DNA of 64,000 bases from Lachnospiraceae bacterium (GTDB taxonomy: Bacteria > Bacillota > Clostridia > Lachnospirales > Lachnospiraceae), in NCBI GenBank assembly GCA_900753305.1, contig CAADYR010000028.1, positions 35,161-99,160 on the forward strand, read 5' to 3'. The notes under the pieces were generated by a model that saw nothing but the letters and a program-made list of their open reading frames with translations, made no database searches and was not told where the DNA came from. The position numbers were made by a program, and so were the translations under genes. This document shows, piece after piece, positions 52,021 to 61,447 of the stretch (its first letter is position 1; each line of letters begins with the position of its first letter).

Positions 52021-52626
52021 ATGGCACTTGAGAATAAGTTGGGGATTACTGATTCTGCCCAGTTAGCACGTGAAGAAGAGAAAATCAGCAAGGCGAAGGC
52101 AAAGGAATTATTTGAATCTGGCATTTTGGATTCTTTACAGCCTGGAACATATGTAACACTTGTCAGGATTCATGAGTTTTTGTTTGGCGAAATATATGAT
52201 TTTGCAGGCAAAATGCGAACTGTAAACATTGCAAAAGGAAATTTCCGGTTTGCACCGCTGATGTACTTACAGATATCCCTTGAAAACATTGATAAAATGC
52301 CACAATCTTCATATGATGAAATCATAGAAAAGTATGTAGAAATGAATATCGCACATCCTTTCAGGGAGGGTAATGGTCGAAGTATGCGTATCTGGCTGGA
52401 TCTGATGCTAAAGAAAGAACTTCATCAAGTCATTGACTGGAGCAAAGTAGACAAAGAAGATTATCTGCTTGCCATGGAGCGCAGCCCAATCAGAGATATT
52501 GAAATAAAGCATGTATTAAAACAGGCGTTGACCGATGAAATTAATAGCCGGGAAATTTATATGAAGGGTATTGATACCAGTTATTATTATGAAGGGTATG
52601 TCACATATAAAACAGAAGAATTGTAA
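52021..52626 (+). CDS. Fic-domain protein, probable class III AMPylator
   Basis: A 201-residue Fic protein. The catalytic loop HPFREGNGRS (about 118-127) is complete, so NMP transfer from ATP or related cofactor to a target hydroxyl is likely. The C-terminal segment has S-Y-Y-Y-E-G at 187-192, matching the inhibitory motif (S/T)xxxE(G/N), which in class III Fic proteins lies C-terminal and obstructs ATP until relieved. No separate antitoxin gene flanks it. It lies directly before the CRISPR-Cas locus; a functional link is not evident. RBS GGAAAGGAAA upstream. Confidence 0.88.
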   Translation: MALENKLGITDSAQLAREEEKISKAKAKELFESGILDSLQPGTYVTLVRIHEFLFGEIYDFAGKMRTVNIAKGNFRFAPLMYLQISLENIDKMPQSSYDEIIEKYVEMNIAHPFREGNGRSMRIWLDLMLKKELHQVIDWSKVDKEDYLLAMERSPIRDIEIKHVLKQALTDEINSREIYMKGIDTSYYYEGYVTYKTEEL

Positions 52627-52631
52627 CAATA

Positions 52632-52659
52632 TAGGCGCAGGGCGATTGCTCTGCGCCTA
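52632..52659 (+). terminator. Hairpin after fic
   Basis: TAGGCGCAG (52632-52640) and CTGCGCCTA (52651-52659), perfect 9-bp stem with 10-nt loop but only a weak T tract. The following 150 bases are AT-rich with no gene; they contain a palindrome-like AAATAATTATTT just before the cas promoter. Confidence 0.6.
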
Positions 52660-52809
52660 CATCTTATGTTACGGTTCTAATTAGGAACAAAATAATAATT
52701 TTATTTCAATACAGGTTTTTATATAATAGTGCTGTTGCGGTTCCATGTGCCTATGATAACATAATTTTTGAATATAATCAATATATACTCAAAAATAATT
52801 ATTTTGTTA

Positions 52810-52838
52810 TTGACAATTACATATCACAATAATACAAT
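52810..52838 (+). promoter_or_regulatory. Promoter of the cas operon
   Basis: TTGACA (52810-52815), exactly 17 nt, TACAAT (52833-52838): near-consensus sigma-A promoter 31 nt before the cas6 start, followed by AAGGAGGA. Confidence 0.85.
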
Positions 52839-52868
52839 ATAATTATACAAATTAAGGAGGAAATAACA

Positions 52869-53576
52869 ATGGGTAAAAATATTTTAATATATAATTTAAA
52901 TTGTAAAGTATATTTGCTGCAAAATATAGAATTGATCAATATGTTAAAAGAAATTTCACACATGGTTGATGTGGCATTATGCAGTACAGATACAATGATA
53001 AAATTCCATGAAGAAAATCAGTTCAAGAACTATTGCATATCAGGATTTAAAGAAATAGAAAGAGATAGGATATATAAGGAAGGTAAAGTATACAGCTTTT
53101 CCATACGCTGTATCAGTAAAGAATTTGCTGAGTTTCTGTGTAGGCAGTTATCTAAGGCAGACACAAATACAATGAAAGGGTTGGTCTGTGATTACAAAGT
53201 AATACCACATATGTACATAGACAGGCTATATACTGTGACTCCGGCGGTAGTTCAGATTCAGGAGGGGGGCTATTGGAGAAACAAGATAACGATTGATGAG
53301 TATGAGAGACTGCTATTTGAAAACAGTGTAAAAAAATATAACAGCATAACAGGAAATAAGCTGGACGAAAACTTTAAACTGTATGATACGATTACTTTTT
53401 TGAATAAAGTACCCATTAAAACAAATTACAAATCAATTCAACTGCTTGGAGATAAAGTAGAACTGACAATCAACAGTGATGAGCGGGCACAGGCTGTTGC
53501 GTATATGCTTTTAGGTGTGGCAGTGGGATGTCGTAATTCCCGAGGATACGGATTTGTTAATTACAGAACTCAATAG
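52869..53576 (+). CDS. cas6: CRISPR-associated endoribonuclease Cas6
   Basis: Cuts pre-crRNA within each repeat; for a repeat ending ATTGAAAC the product would carry the usual 8-nt 5' handle. 235 residues with a ferredoxin-like N-terminal half and the glycine-rich C-terminal loop GVAVGCRNSRGYGFVNY typical of Cas6. Catalytic His is not certain from sequence. First gene of the operon, 18 bp before cas8b. Confidence 0.85.
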   Translation: MGKNILIYNLNCKVYLLQNIELINMLKEISHMVDVALCSTDTMIKFHEENQFKNYCISGFKEIERDRIYKEGKVYSFSIRCISKEFAEFLCRQLSKADTNTMKGLVCDYKVIPHMYIDRLYTVTPAVVQIQEGGYWRNKITIDEYERLLFENSVKKYNSITGNKLDENFKLYDTITFLNKVPIKTNYKSIQLLGDKVELTINSDERAQAVAYMLLGVAVGCRNSRGYGFVNYRTQ

Positions 53577-53594
53577 GAAAAGGAGGAATGTCAT

Positions 53595-55358
53595 ATGCTT
53601 GAGGCATGCTTGGAGATATTTGAGAGGCAGCCGGACATAGACAAGCTGATACTGGATACGTATGCTCCGGCAGAAGGAACTTATGTCATTATGGCTTACG
53701 AGAATGGACAGTTTGTCCAAAAAGAATGGATCGAGGTCAAAAAAGATAAAAAGAGTGGGGAAGCATTGCTTACATACAGAGAGCGGGAGGCAATCAGCAG
53801 ACCTGATTATTATTGCAAACTGGTGGATATGAATAAGCCTGTTGATCCCAAGAAGATAATTCAGTCCAACAGTTATCTGGGATTTGTAATCAAGAAGGAG
53901 AGTCTCACGAACGGCAAGCTGACCAAAGAAATCATTACACAATATTACAATATCCTTAGAAACCCAAGAATTAAATATACGAAGAAACAGGATATTGCAT
54001 TGTATGATGCAGTTGAGGAACAGATCGGTCTTGTCAATTATGAAAATATTGACATTGTGGAACAATGGATCAATGAAAATATTTTCTCATTTGCGGAGAA
54101 AGTAACGGGAAAAGACTACCTGAAGATATTTTTTCAAATGGATCATGCAGACTATGAAACAGAGGGAAAACGCTATTATATTCCAAATATTTATAACAAA
54201 AATGATTATAATGTAAAATCGGCAGATGGAGTATATGGATTACCTAATAATAATATGGGACTTAATGCCAAGAAGCCGTATCTGGATCATAAGGACAGAA
54301 AATGTCGCCTACCGATTATGGAAAATTCAGATAAGGTAATGTGCAAAAAGAAATTTTTTGATTATCTTATGAATCTGGCATCAGAGCGAAGGTACAATGT
54401 TTATCTTCCAATAGACTCTGAGAAAAAAATCACAGCATGCAAAGATGATGATGAAAATGGAATACCGAATGGTTTTACCGGCTATAAGCTGAGATTAAAA
54501 AAAGAAAAGAATGAGGCTGCAATTATAGATGCGGATTACGTGATGGATTATAGAGACTTGCTTGATAGAAGCTTCTATATGCAGAATCTTGTTGAAGTAC
54601 CTGAAAAATATCTGGAGGACGTGAAATATGGAGAAATATCCAAGCGAGACACGGTTAGAAAACTGGTTGATGAAGTGTTTTTCTCCAAATATTATTTGAA
54701 AAATATATATACAGAACCTAAGGATATGAAGGGGATCAAGGATTCTGGTATAAGGAAAGGATTGCTGCTATACAGAGATGCATACACAGAATGGTTGGAC
54801 AAAGGAAATGACGCAGCAAATCTGATAAAAGTAGTAAAGCAGTCAGGAGATATGCTGATACATAATGCGATTGAAAATGATTATATGATCAAGACAATGC
54901 ATCAGTTCAATTTGAAATGGTCATTGCTGGAGTATTTTCAGGAAAGTGAGGGAATGATGAAAAACAAACTTATAACAATCAGACAGGAATTAAAAAGAAA
55001 AATGGACGCTGACGTACTGCAGGATATAGAGTCAGATGAAGAATATTCCTATGCAGCAGGGCAGATGCTTGGGTATTTCATTGGCTTAAATAAAAGCAGC
55101 AAGAAGACTTTTTCGCTTGGAAACCGGTATCTGGCATTAAATAAGGATGCACAGTTAAAAGAACAGCTTAGGCAGTTATTTATGAGATATGATCATGATG
55201 AAGATATGTATAAATATAAAAAGCGTGTCGGTAATTTACTGGCTATGATTCTGGCATATGATGTGGAACTGGCAATCGATCATGATCTGATGTTAGCGGG
55301 CTATGTATCAAATGGTGTTATTTTTGAGAAGAAACAGGAGGAAAAAGCAGATGAATAA
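53595..55358 (+). CDS. cas8b: Type I-B Cascade large subunit Cas8b (Csh1-like)
   Basis: Large subunit thought to recognise the PAM and recruit Cas3; 587 residues. Assigned from its place between cas6 and cas7 and the general Csh1 layout; sequence is poorly conserved. A basic, Cys-containing part (RKCRLPIMENSDKVMCKKKFF) lies near 236-257. The last 134 residues are all-helical and preceded by an internal ribosome site (see separate entry). Its 3' end overlaps the cas7 start by 8 bp. Confidence 0.82.
   Translation: MLEACLEIFERQPDIDKLILDTYAPAEGTYVIMAYENGQFVQKEWIEVKKDKKSGEALLTYREREAISRPDYYCKLVDMNKPVDPKKIIQSNSYLGFVIKKESLTNGKLTKEIITQYYNILRNPRIKYTKKQDIALYDAVEEQIGLVNYENIDIVEQWINENIFSFAEKVTGKDYLKIFFQMDHADYETEGKRYYIPNIYNKNDYNVKSADGVYGLPNNNMGLNAKKPYLDHKDRKCRLPIMENSDKVMCKKKFFDYLMNLASERRYNVYLPIDSEKKITACKDDDENGIPNGFTGYKLRLKKEKNEAAIIDADYVMDYRDLLDRSFYMQNLVEVPEKYLEDVKYGEISKRDTVRKLVDEVFFSKYYLKNIYTEPKDMKGIKDSGIRKGLLLYRDAYTEWLDKGNDAANLIKVVKQSGDMLIHNAIENDYMIKTMHQFNLKWSLLEYFQESEGMMKNKLITIRQELKRKMDADVLQDIESDEEYSYAAGQMLGYFIGLNKSSKKTFSLGNRYLALNKDAQLKEQLRQLFMRYDHDEDMYKYKKRVGNLLAMILAYDVELAIDHDLMLAGYVSNGVIFEKKQEEKADE
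54954..55358 (+). CDS. Probable internally translated Cas11b small subunit
   Basis: In the cas8b frame, AGGAAAG (54940-54946) stands 7 nt before ATG 54954 (Met454), with GAGGGA between. The product would be 134 residues, helical, acidic then basic, ending at the cas8b stop. Independent translation of a small subunit from the 3' part of cas8 is established for type I-B, I-C and I-D systems. Here it is inferred from the site, the size (about 130) and the absence of a separate cas11 gene. Confidence 0.6.
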   Translation: MMKNKLITIRQELKRKMDADVLQDIESDEEYSYAAGQMLGYFIGLNKSSKKTFSLGNRYLALNKDAQLKEQLRQLFMRYDHDEDMYKYKKRVGNLLAMILAYDVELAIDHDLMLAGYVSNGVIFEKKQEEKADE

Positions 55359-56301
55359 GAGAGTATATGGTGTGTTGGGAATTTCAGCGATTATGGCGAA
55401 CTGGAATGCAGACTTTACAGGATATCCTAAAATGACTTCGGATGGAAATATATTCGGAAGTGATAAGGCATTGAAATATCCTATGAAGAAAATGTGGGAT
55501 AATGAAGGCGAAAAAGTATTATACATAAAAAGTTATGACTGGGAAACAGATTCCAAGACAAAGGAAAAACAGATGAATCCCAGATCTTTGGGAGAGCGAT
55601 ATATACATATCTTTGGAACAGACAAAGTAGAAGGAGATACGGAGATTGTATTGAAAAATCTGTTTCAGGCAGTGGATGTTAAAAATTTTGGCGCCACTTT
55701 TGCTGAAAAAGGCAATAATATTTCTATCACGGGCGCAGTACAGATAGGCCAGGGATTTAATAAATATGAAGATTCCAGAGTAGAAGAACAGCAGATATTG
55801 TCACCATTTCGTGATGGAACTAAGGATGCTGACAATGACGGAGAGGGCGGAAAGTCCAAACAGTCTACACTTGGAACCAAGATCGTAAGTAATGAAGCTC
55901 ACTATGTATATCCTTTCGTGATCAATCCACAGGCATATAAAGAATATGAAGAATTGGGTGTAACACAGGGTTATACACAGGAAGATTATGATAAATTTAA
56001 AAGAACATCCATGGTTGCAGCTACATCTTATGCCACAAATGCCAAGGTAGGCTGTGAAAATGAACTGGCAGTCTTCATAGAGACAAAACCGGATTTGTAC
56101 CTTCCTAATTTATCAGAGTATGTTACCTTTTCCAAGAGAGATGGTAAAAATCAGATTATGCTGACTTTTGATACCCTGTTGAATGAGTTGCAGGACAGCA
56201 TCTTATCGGTAGAGATTTACTATAATCCATATACAACAGAACTGGTTCAAAATATTCAAAAAGCTGTATTATACAATATTTTTACACAAAAAGAGGTATA
56301 A
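55351..56301 (+). CDS. cas7: Cascade backbone protein Cas7 (Csh2-like)
   Basis: RRM-fold protein that polymerises along the crRNA spacer; 316 residues. Recognised by the N-terminus RVYGVLGISAIMANWNADFT and the SDKALKYPMKKMW region of the type I-B Cas7/Csh2 group. The start ATG 55351 overlaps the cas8b stop and follows AGGAGG at 55336-55341; an ORF extension upstream to 55303 is only cas8b sequence in another frame. Confidence 0.9.
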   Translation: MNKRVYGVLGISAIMANWNADFTGYPKMTSDGNIFGSDKALKYPMKKMWDNEGEKVLYIKSYDWETDSKTKEKQMNPRSLGERYIHIFGTDKVEGDTEIVLKNLFQAVDVKNFGATFAEKGNNISITGAVQIGQGFNKYEDSRVEEQQILSPFRDGTKDADNDGEGGKSKQSTLGTKIVSNEAHYVYPFVINPQAYKEYEELGVTQGYTQEDYDKFKRTSMVAATSYATNAKVGCENELAVFIETKPDLYLPNLSEYVTFSKRDGKNQIMLTFDTLLNELQDSILSVEIYYNPYTTELVQNIQKAVLYNIFTQKEV

Positions 56302-56304
56302 GGT

Positions 56305-57048
56305 ATGGGTGAATTAAAGGTATTGCGATTTCAGCTTGCGGGAAGGACAGCCTTTTTCAAGAAGCCGGAGGTAAATACCTATGGATATTTTACCTATGGA
56401 ATGGTTCATAAAGTGGCATTGCTTGGAATGTTTGGCGCAATTCTGGGGTATGGTGGATATACGAAGCAATATCGGGACAAGACTGACTATCCGGAATTTT
56501 ATGAGAAACTGTCTGGACTGAAAATAGCAATTCTTCCATCAGAAAATGGTTGTTTTGCAAAGAAAATGCAAAATTTTAACAATTCTGTCGGTTATGCTTC
56601 TTTTGAACAGGGTGGTAATCTGATTGTCAGGGAACAGTGGCTAGAGAATCCACGTTGGATAATCTATGTACTGATCGATTGTCAGGAAGCGAAGGCATTG
56701 TCAGAAGCTATGCTGCAGAATAAGTGTGTATACATTCCTTATCTGGGAAGCAATGACCATCCGGCTGATATAACAGGAGTAGAAATACTGGAAGGTAAAG
56801 AAACAGTGGATTATGATAAAATAGATACGTTATTCTATAGAAATAAAGTATCTTATCAGGCAAAAAAAGGTTCTGTTTTTTTTAACATGAATGTGAAAAT
56901 TCATAAGTATGAGGAATACTTACCGGTGGCGTTAGACGAATCGCTTAACCAGTACATTCTGGAGCCGCTGGTCTATACCAATGCAAAAATAGAGCAATAT
57001 GAGGATAGTGTATATACAATAGCGGATAAAGTAGTTGCATTTATATAG
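56305..57048 (+). CDS. cas5: CRISPR-associated protein Cas5 (type I-B)
   Basis: Caps the 5' handle end of the crRNA in Cascade; 247 residues. The N-terminal LRFQLAGRTAFFKKPEVNTY and GMFGAILGYGGY segments are typical of Cas5 from type I-B loci. Begins 4 bp after the cas7 stop. A strong hairpin follows before cas3. Confidence 0.9.
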   Translation: MGELKVLRFQLAGRTAFFKKPEVNTYGYFTYGMVHKVALLGMFGAILGYGGYTKQYRDKTDYPEFYEKLSGLKIAILPSENGCFAKKMQNFNNSVGYASFEQGGNLIVREQWLENPRWIIYVLIDCQEAKALSEAMLQNKCVYIPYLGSNDHPADITGVEILEGKETVDYDKIDTLFYRNKVSYQAKKGSVFFNMNVKIHKYEEYLPVALDESLNQYILEPLVYTNAKIEQYEDSVYTIADKVVAFI

Positions 57049-57057
57049 TACGATGAT

Positions 57058-57105
57058 AAAAGCAGATTAAAACAGATATAAGTTATTTTGTTTTAATCTG
57101 CTTTT
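57058..57105 (+). terminator. 17-bp perfect hairpin between cas5 and cas3
   Basis: AAAAGCAGATTAAAACA (57058-57074) is exactly complementary to TGTTTTAATCTGCTTTT (57089-57105), 14-nt loop. The arm ends in TTTT, so it may terminate some transcripts and set the ratio of interference-complex genes to cas3-cas4-cas1-cas2. The cas3 ribosome site AGGGGGA follows directly. Confidence 0.7.
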
Positions 57106-57125
57106 GCAGTATAAGGGGGAATATT

Positions 57126-59636
57126 TTGTTAAATCAGGAAAAGGTAAAAATTGATGATATCGTTAGTCATCAGTACAGGTTCGAAGCACATGAAAATGAA
57201 ACAGTACAGGAGCATACTGACAAGTGTGTCATGTTTTTTGAACAGATATGGAAAGCAAAAAAGCTGGATTCTACACTGGAGATGTTAGAACAGGTTTTGC
57301 TGGGAGAACAGATGGATGAATGCAGGCAACTGTTTGAAAGACTTTTTCTTCATACGATTATTTTTCATGATATTGGAAAGATTAACCCAAGGTTTCAATA
57401 TCTGAAGATGAATCGACAGGAGTTTGCTGGGGCAAAGTGGGATAATGGCTTAGGTTCCAGGCATTCTTTTATTTCGTCGGTTATTTATTTACAGTATTTT
57501 ATGCCCGAATTGTGTGAATTGTCCTGTGAAAGCGTGGATATCATGGCATATATTATATTTATTAATTCTTATGTAATATCAAGACATCACGTATCGCTGG
57601 ATAATTTTCAAGAATATTTGATTGATTTTCAAGAAGGAGAACAAGGTGATATTGACAGAAAGAAAATTTTTCAATATGTTCCCCAATATCTTCGCTCAAA
57701 AGAGATTTTTGATAAGAATTGGTTAGAATACGCATGTAATGTTTTGGAAATTAAATTGCCGAACCGCGAATATGAAATCGCCTGTTATGCTTATGAAAGG
57801 CTACTTTTTTCCTTGTTAGTTGCATCAGATTACTATGCTACCACATATCAAAAAGAAAACTATTGCATAGAAAGTTATGGAACTATAACAGATATCAATA
57901 AACTTTATCAAATTTATTCTGACACGGATGTCATGAAAAAGATACGAGATTATCAAAAGACGGAAGAACATACTGACCAGAATATTAACAGTTTAAGGAC
58001 AGAGCTGTTTCTTGAATCGGAACAGACTCTTTTAAAACATCTGGATGAAAATATATATTATCTGGAAGCGCCTACAGGAAGCGGAAAGAGTAATACTGCT
58101 ATGAATCTGAGTTTTCAGCTTATCAGAAATTGTGATTACCTGGATAAGATCATGTATATTTACCCTTTTAATACACTGGTAGAACAGAATGAGAGTATAT
58201 TGAGAAAAATATTCGGAGAAAATCCAGAGGCAATAGAACAGATAAAAGTGGTAAATTCAATTACTCCTATTTATCAGACTGAAGCAAAAGAGGAAAATGA
58301 AAAGTATGTAACTGCCTGTCAAAAGGCATTGTTGGACAGACAGTTCTTTAATTATCCGATTGCAGTGTCCACACATGTTACATTATTCCGTACTATGTTT
58401 GGAGATAACAGGGAAGATGCCTTTTCTTTCCATCAGTTAGCGAACAGTGTCATTGTTCTGGATGAGATACAAAGTTATCGTAATGAGATCTGGACGGAAA
58501 TTATTGTCTTTTTGAAGATGTTTGCCAAGCTTCTGCATATGAAAGTAATTATCATGTCAGCAACTTTACCTGATCTGGATATTCTGAGTGAAGAAGAAGT
58601 ACAGGCAGTAAGATTGATCGCGGATAGGAATCGATATTTTCAGAATGACTGCTTCAAAAAGAGAGTATCGAGATTGGAATATTCGCTGCTTGATATAGAC
58701 AGGGATGATCTTTTTACAGAGATAATGGATTTGATCCAAGAACATATTTTGCAGAAACAAAAGATACTGGTGGAATTTATCACGAAAAAATCAGCTCTTG
58801 ATTTCTATGAGTGCATAAGAGAAGCCTTTGATTGTGAGATATTGTGTATCACAGGAGATGATAACAGCATAGAGCGAAAGAGAATTTTGCAACAGGTCGA
58901 AGATTTCCCTGGTGGAACTCCACTTGTATTGGTGGCAACACAGGTTATTGAAGCAGGAGTGGACTTGAAGAACATAGATATAGGATTTAAGGATATATCT
59001 ATGATAGATCTTGAAGAACAGTTTCTTGGGCGAATCAACAGATCCAATACAGGGGAAGGAATGGTATATTTCTTTAACTATGATAAAGCCGGCAATGTAT
59101 ACATGAAAGATAACAGAAAGGATTTTACTCTGTTACAGCCGGAAATGAGACGGGTACTGGAATCAAAGGATTTTTCGCCTTTTTATGAAAAGGTTCTGGG
59201 CGTGATCAAAAGGCAGAATCAGTCTGCGAGTGAAAAGGATAATATTGATAATTTCTTTGAACAAGTAGGTAAGTTAAAGCAGAAAGAAATCGCCAAACGT
59301 ATGCGGCTGATTGAAGAGGACAAGGGCGTCTGCAATATCTATTTTGGAAGAGTGATTGAGTCGGATGGCAGGAAAATAGATGGCCGAAAATTATGGGAAG
59401 AGTATGTGCAGTTAATAAAAAATAGCCAAAATATGAAATATTCTGTGTTCAAGGTAGAACTCTCAATACTTATGAGTGAAATGAACAACTTTATTTATCG
59501 TATTCGAGTAAAGCCAACATTTCCCTATAATGATATGATCGGTGAGCTGTATTATATTGACAACGGAGAAGACTATTTCGAAAACGAAAAAATAGATAAA
59601 AAGAAACTTCAGGACGGAATCGGGGAATTTATATAG
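57126..59636 (+). CDS. cas3: CRISPR-associated helicase-nuclease Cas3
   Basis: Degrades target DNA recruited by Cascade; 836 residues with HD nuclease and helicase fused. HD part: H30, H81-D82 (FHDIGKI) and H113 (SRHSF). Helicase: Walker A APTGSGKS near 317, DEIQ box (VLDEIQSY near 444), SAT (MSATLPD near 479), and motif VI FLGRINRSN near 635. Start is TTG at 57126, six nt after AGGGGGA; no better ATG is available. All key residues look intact. Confidence 0.95.
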   Translation: MLNQEKVKIDDIVSHQYRFEAHENETVQEHTDKCVMFFEQIWKAKKLDSTLEMLEQVLLGEQMDECRQLFERLFLHTIIFHDIGKINPRFQYLKMNRQEFAGAKWDNGLGSRHSFISSVIYLQYFMPELCELSCESVDIMAYIIFINSYVISRHHVSLDNFQEYLIDFQEGEQGDIDRKKIFQYVPQYLRSKEIFDKNWLEYACNVLEIKLPNREYEIACYAYERLLFSLLVASDYYATTYQKENYCIESYGTITDINKLYQIYSDTDVMKKIRDYQKTEEHTDQNINSLRTELFLESEQTLLKHLDENIYYLEAPTGSGKSNTAMNLSFQLIRNCDYLDKIMYIYPFNTLVEQNESILRKIFGENPEAIEQIKVVNSITPIYQTEAKEENEKYVTACQKALLDRQFFNYPIAVSTHVTLFRTMFGDNREDAFSFHQLANSVIVLDEIQSYRNEIWTEIIVFLKMFAKLLHMKVIIMSATLPDLDILSEEEVQAVRLIADRNRYFQNDCFKKRVSRLEYSLLDIDRDDLFTEIMDLIQEHILQKQKILVEFITKKSALDFYECIREAFDCEILCITGDDNSIERKRILQQVEDFPGGTPLVLVATQVIEAGVDLKNIDIGFKDISMIDLEEQFLGRINRSNTGEGMVYFFNYDKAGNVYMKDNRKDFTLLQPEMRRVLESKDFSPFYEKVLGVIKRQNQSASEKDNIDNFFEQVGKLKQKEIAKRMRLIEEDKGVCNIYFGRVIESDGRKIDGRKLWEEYVQLIKNSQNMKYSVFKVELSILMSEMNNFIYRIRVKPTFPYNDMIGELYYIDNGEDYFENEKIDKKKLQDGIGEFI

Positions 59637-59647
59637 GAGGGGATCGC

Positions 59648-60142
59648 ATGACTGTAAATGGAACTTTGATCAATTACTATTTTCATTGCAAAAGGCAATG
59701 CTATTTGCATGGAAACCGTTTGAATCTGGAAGATAACAGTGAGGCTGTAAAAATAGGAAAGGCTGTTCATGAAGAAAGAGAAGAGAAAGCCAAGACCGCG
59801 GAGCTGCAGATTGAAAATATAAAAATAGATGCACTTACTGACAAGTATTTGGTCGAAATCAAGAAATCGGATGCAGATGTGGAAGCAAGCCAGTGGCAGT
59901 TGCTGCTGTATCTGAAGATATTGAAAGAAAAAGGAATTGAACGTATCGGAAAACTGGAATTCGTAGAAAAGAATAAACAAAAGAAAAACGTGATACTGGT
60001 TGAATTAACGGAGGAGAAGGAACAAAAACTAGAGCAGTATATTGCACAGATAACAGATTTGATCAATGGTGATGAAATACCGCCGGTTCAGAATAAAACA
60101 TCGTGTAAATCATGCGCATATTATGAATATTGCTATGTATAG
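59648..60142 (+). CDS. cas4: CRISPR-associated exonuclease Cas4
   Basis: RecB-type nuclease that trims and PAM-selects prespacers; 164 residues. Iron-sulfur ligands: one pair in CKRQC (15 and 19) and the C-terminal CKSCAYYEYC. Nuclease part: IDALTDKYLVEIKKS (catalytic Asp, Glu-x-Lys) and the QxxxY-like WQLLLYL. AGGAGGGG precedes the ATG. 11 bp before the cas1 start. Confidence 0.93.
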   Translation: MTVNGTLINYYFHCKRQCYLHGNRLNLEDNSEAVKIGKAVHEEREEKAKTAELQIENIKIDALTDKYLVEIKKSDADVEASQWQLLLYLKILKEKGIERIGKLEFVEKNKQKKNVILVELTEEKEQKLEQYIAQITDLINGDEIPPVQNKTSCKSCAYYEYCYV

Positions 60143-60153
60143 GAGGAAACAGA

Positions 60154-61152
60154 ATGGGAAGTACAAGATATATTTCATCAAGAGGTGAACTTTCGAGAAA
60201 AGATAATTCATTATGTTTTCGTAAAGATGGCAAAAATGTATATATACCAATAGAAAATACAAGAGAAATATACTGTTTGAATGAAGTTTCTATTAATACA
60301 AAATTATTGGATTATTTATCCCAGAACCATATAATAGTTCATTTCTTCAACTATTATGAAGGGTATAGTGGAACGTTTTATCCAAAAGACCAATACAGCA
60401 GTGGAAAGTTAATGATAAAGCAGGTCAAGGCTTTTGAAACGGAACGCCTTATAATAGCCAAAGCAATTGTAAGGGGAATCGGAGTAAATATTTATGAGGT
60501 TTTATATCATTATTATAAGCATGATAAAAGAGAAGTGAAAGATACAATAGACTGGATCAAGGGACCGTTTGGACAAATGTTGGAAGATGCTGATAATATT
60601 AAGAAGGTATTGGCAACGGAAGGAGATTTATGGCAGCGTTTTTATGCAACATTTCAGTATTATCTGTCAGAAGATTTCATAATGAATAAGCGAGTGAAGC
60701 GACCACCCGATAATCCTATAAATGCTATGGTGTCTTTTGGAAATTCCCTGCTGTATACAAAGACAATTGCTGCTATTTATCAAACGCACCTGGATCAGAG
60801 AATCAGTTTCCTGCATGAACCAACCGAAGGAAGATTTTCATTGAGTCTGGATATGTGTGAAGTGTTTAAACCTGTTATCGTATTCAGAACAATATTTGAG
60901 CTTGTGAATAACAGAAAGATACAGGTAGAAAAGCACTTTGTCAAAGAAGCTAATTATTGTCTTTTAAATGAAGAAGGCAGAAATATATTTATAACAGCTT
61001 TTGAGGGACGATTGGAGTCTGTTTTTTTACATCCTGTATTAAAAAGAAAAGTGTCCTATAGAACTGCTATGAAACTTGATTGTTATAAATTGATCAAATT
61101 TATATTGGAAGATAAGGAATTTGTTCCTTTTTCCCTAAAGGAGATGAAGTAA
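60154..61152 (+). CDS. cas1: CRISPR integrase subunit Cas1
   Basis: Inserts new spacers with Cas2; 332 residues. N-terminal beta domain opens with RYISSRGELSRKDNSL; the helical catalytic part has RPPDNPINAMVSFGNSLLY near 185, FLHEP (catalytic His) and LSLDMCEVFKPVI (catalytic acidic residues). The start ATG 60154 follows AGGAGGAAA; an upstream ATG at 60130 lies inside cas4. One bp before cas2. Confidence 0.94.
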   Translation: MGSTRYISSRGELSRKDNSLCFRKDGKNVYIPIENTREIYCLNEVSINTKLLDYLSQNHIIVHFFNYYEGYSGTFYPKDQYSSGKLMIKQVKAFETERLIIAKAIVRGIGVNIYEVLYHYYKHDKREVKDTIDWIKGPFGQMLEDADNIKKVLATEGDLWQRFYATFQYYLSEDFIMNKRVKRPPDNPINAMVSFGNSLLYTKTIAAIYQTHLDQRISFLHEPTEGRFSLSLDMCEVFKPVIVFRTIFELVNNRKIQVEKHFVKEANYCLLNEEGRNIFITAFEGRLESVFLHPVLKRKVSYRTAMKLDCYKLIKFILEDKEFVPFSLKEMK

Positions 61153-61153
61153 A

Positions 61154-61447
61154 ATGCCGTCTAAAACACAAAATTATAACTATGCATTTCTTTTTTATGA
61201 TGTGAGTGAGCGAAGAGTACAAAAAGTATTTAAAGTTTGCAAAAAATACCTGTCACATTTCCAATATTCTGTGTTCCGTGGAGACATTACCCCTTCAAAA
61301 TTAATCCGTTTGGAAAACGATTTGAAGAAAGTCATAAATGAACAGGAGGATTTTGTATGCATTATAAAATTGAAGAATGACAATGTATTTGGTGAGGATA
61401 CATTTGGTGTAGGAAAACGAGAGACAGGGGAGCAATTGATTCTATAA
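61154..61447 (+). CDS. cas2: CRISPR-associated protein Cas2
   Basis: Ferredoxin-fold dimer that bridges Cas1 dimers; 97 residues. AFLFYDVSERRVQKVFKVCKKY at the N-terminus carries the conserved Tyr-Asp, and QYSVFRGDITPSK follows. AGGAGATGAAG at the cas1 end supplies the ribosome site. Last cas gene before the array leader. Confidence 0.94.
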   Translation: MPSKTQNYNYAFLFYDVSERRVQKVFKVCKKYLSHFQYSVFRGDITPSKLIRLENDLKKVINEQEDFVCIIKLKNDNVFGEDTFGVGKRETGEQLIL

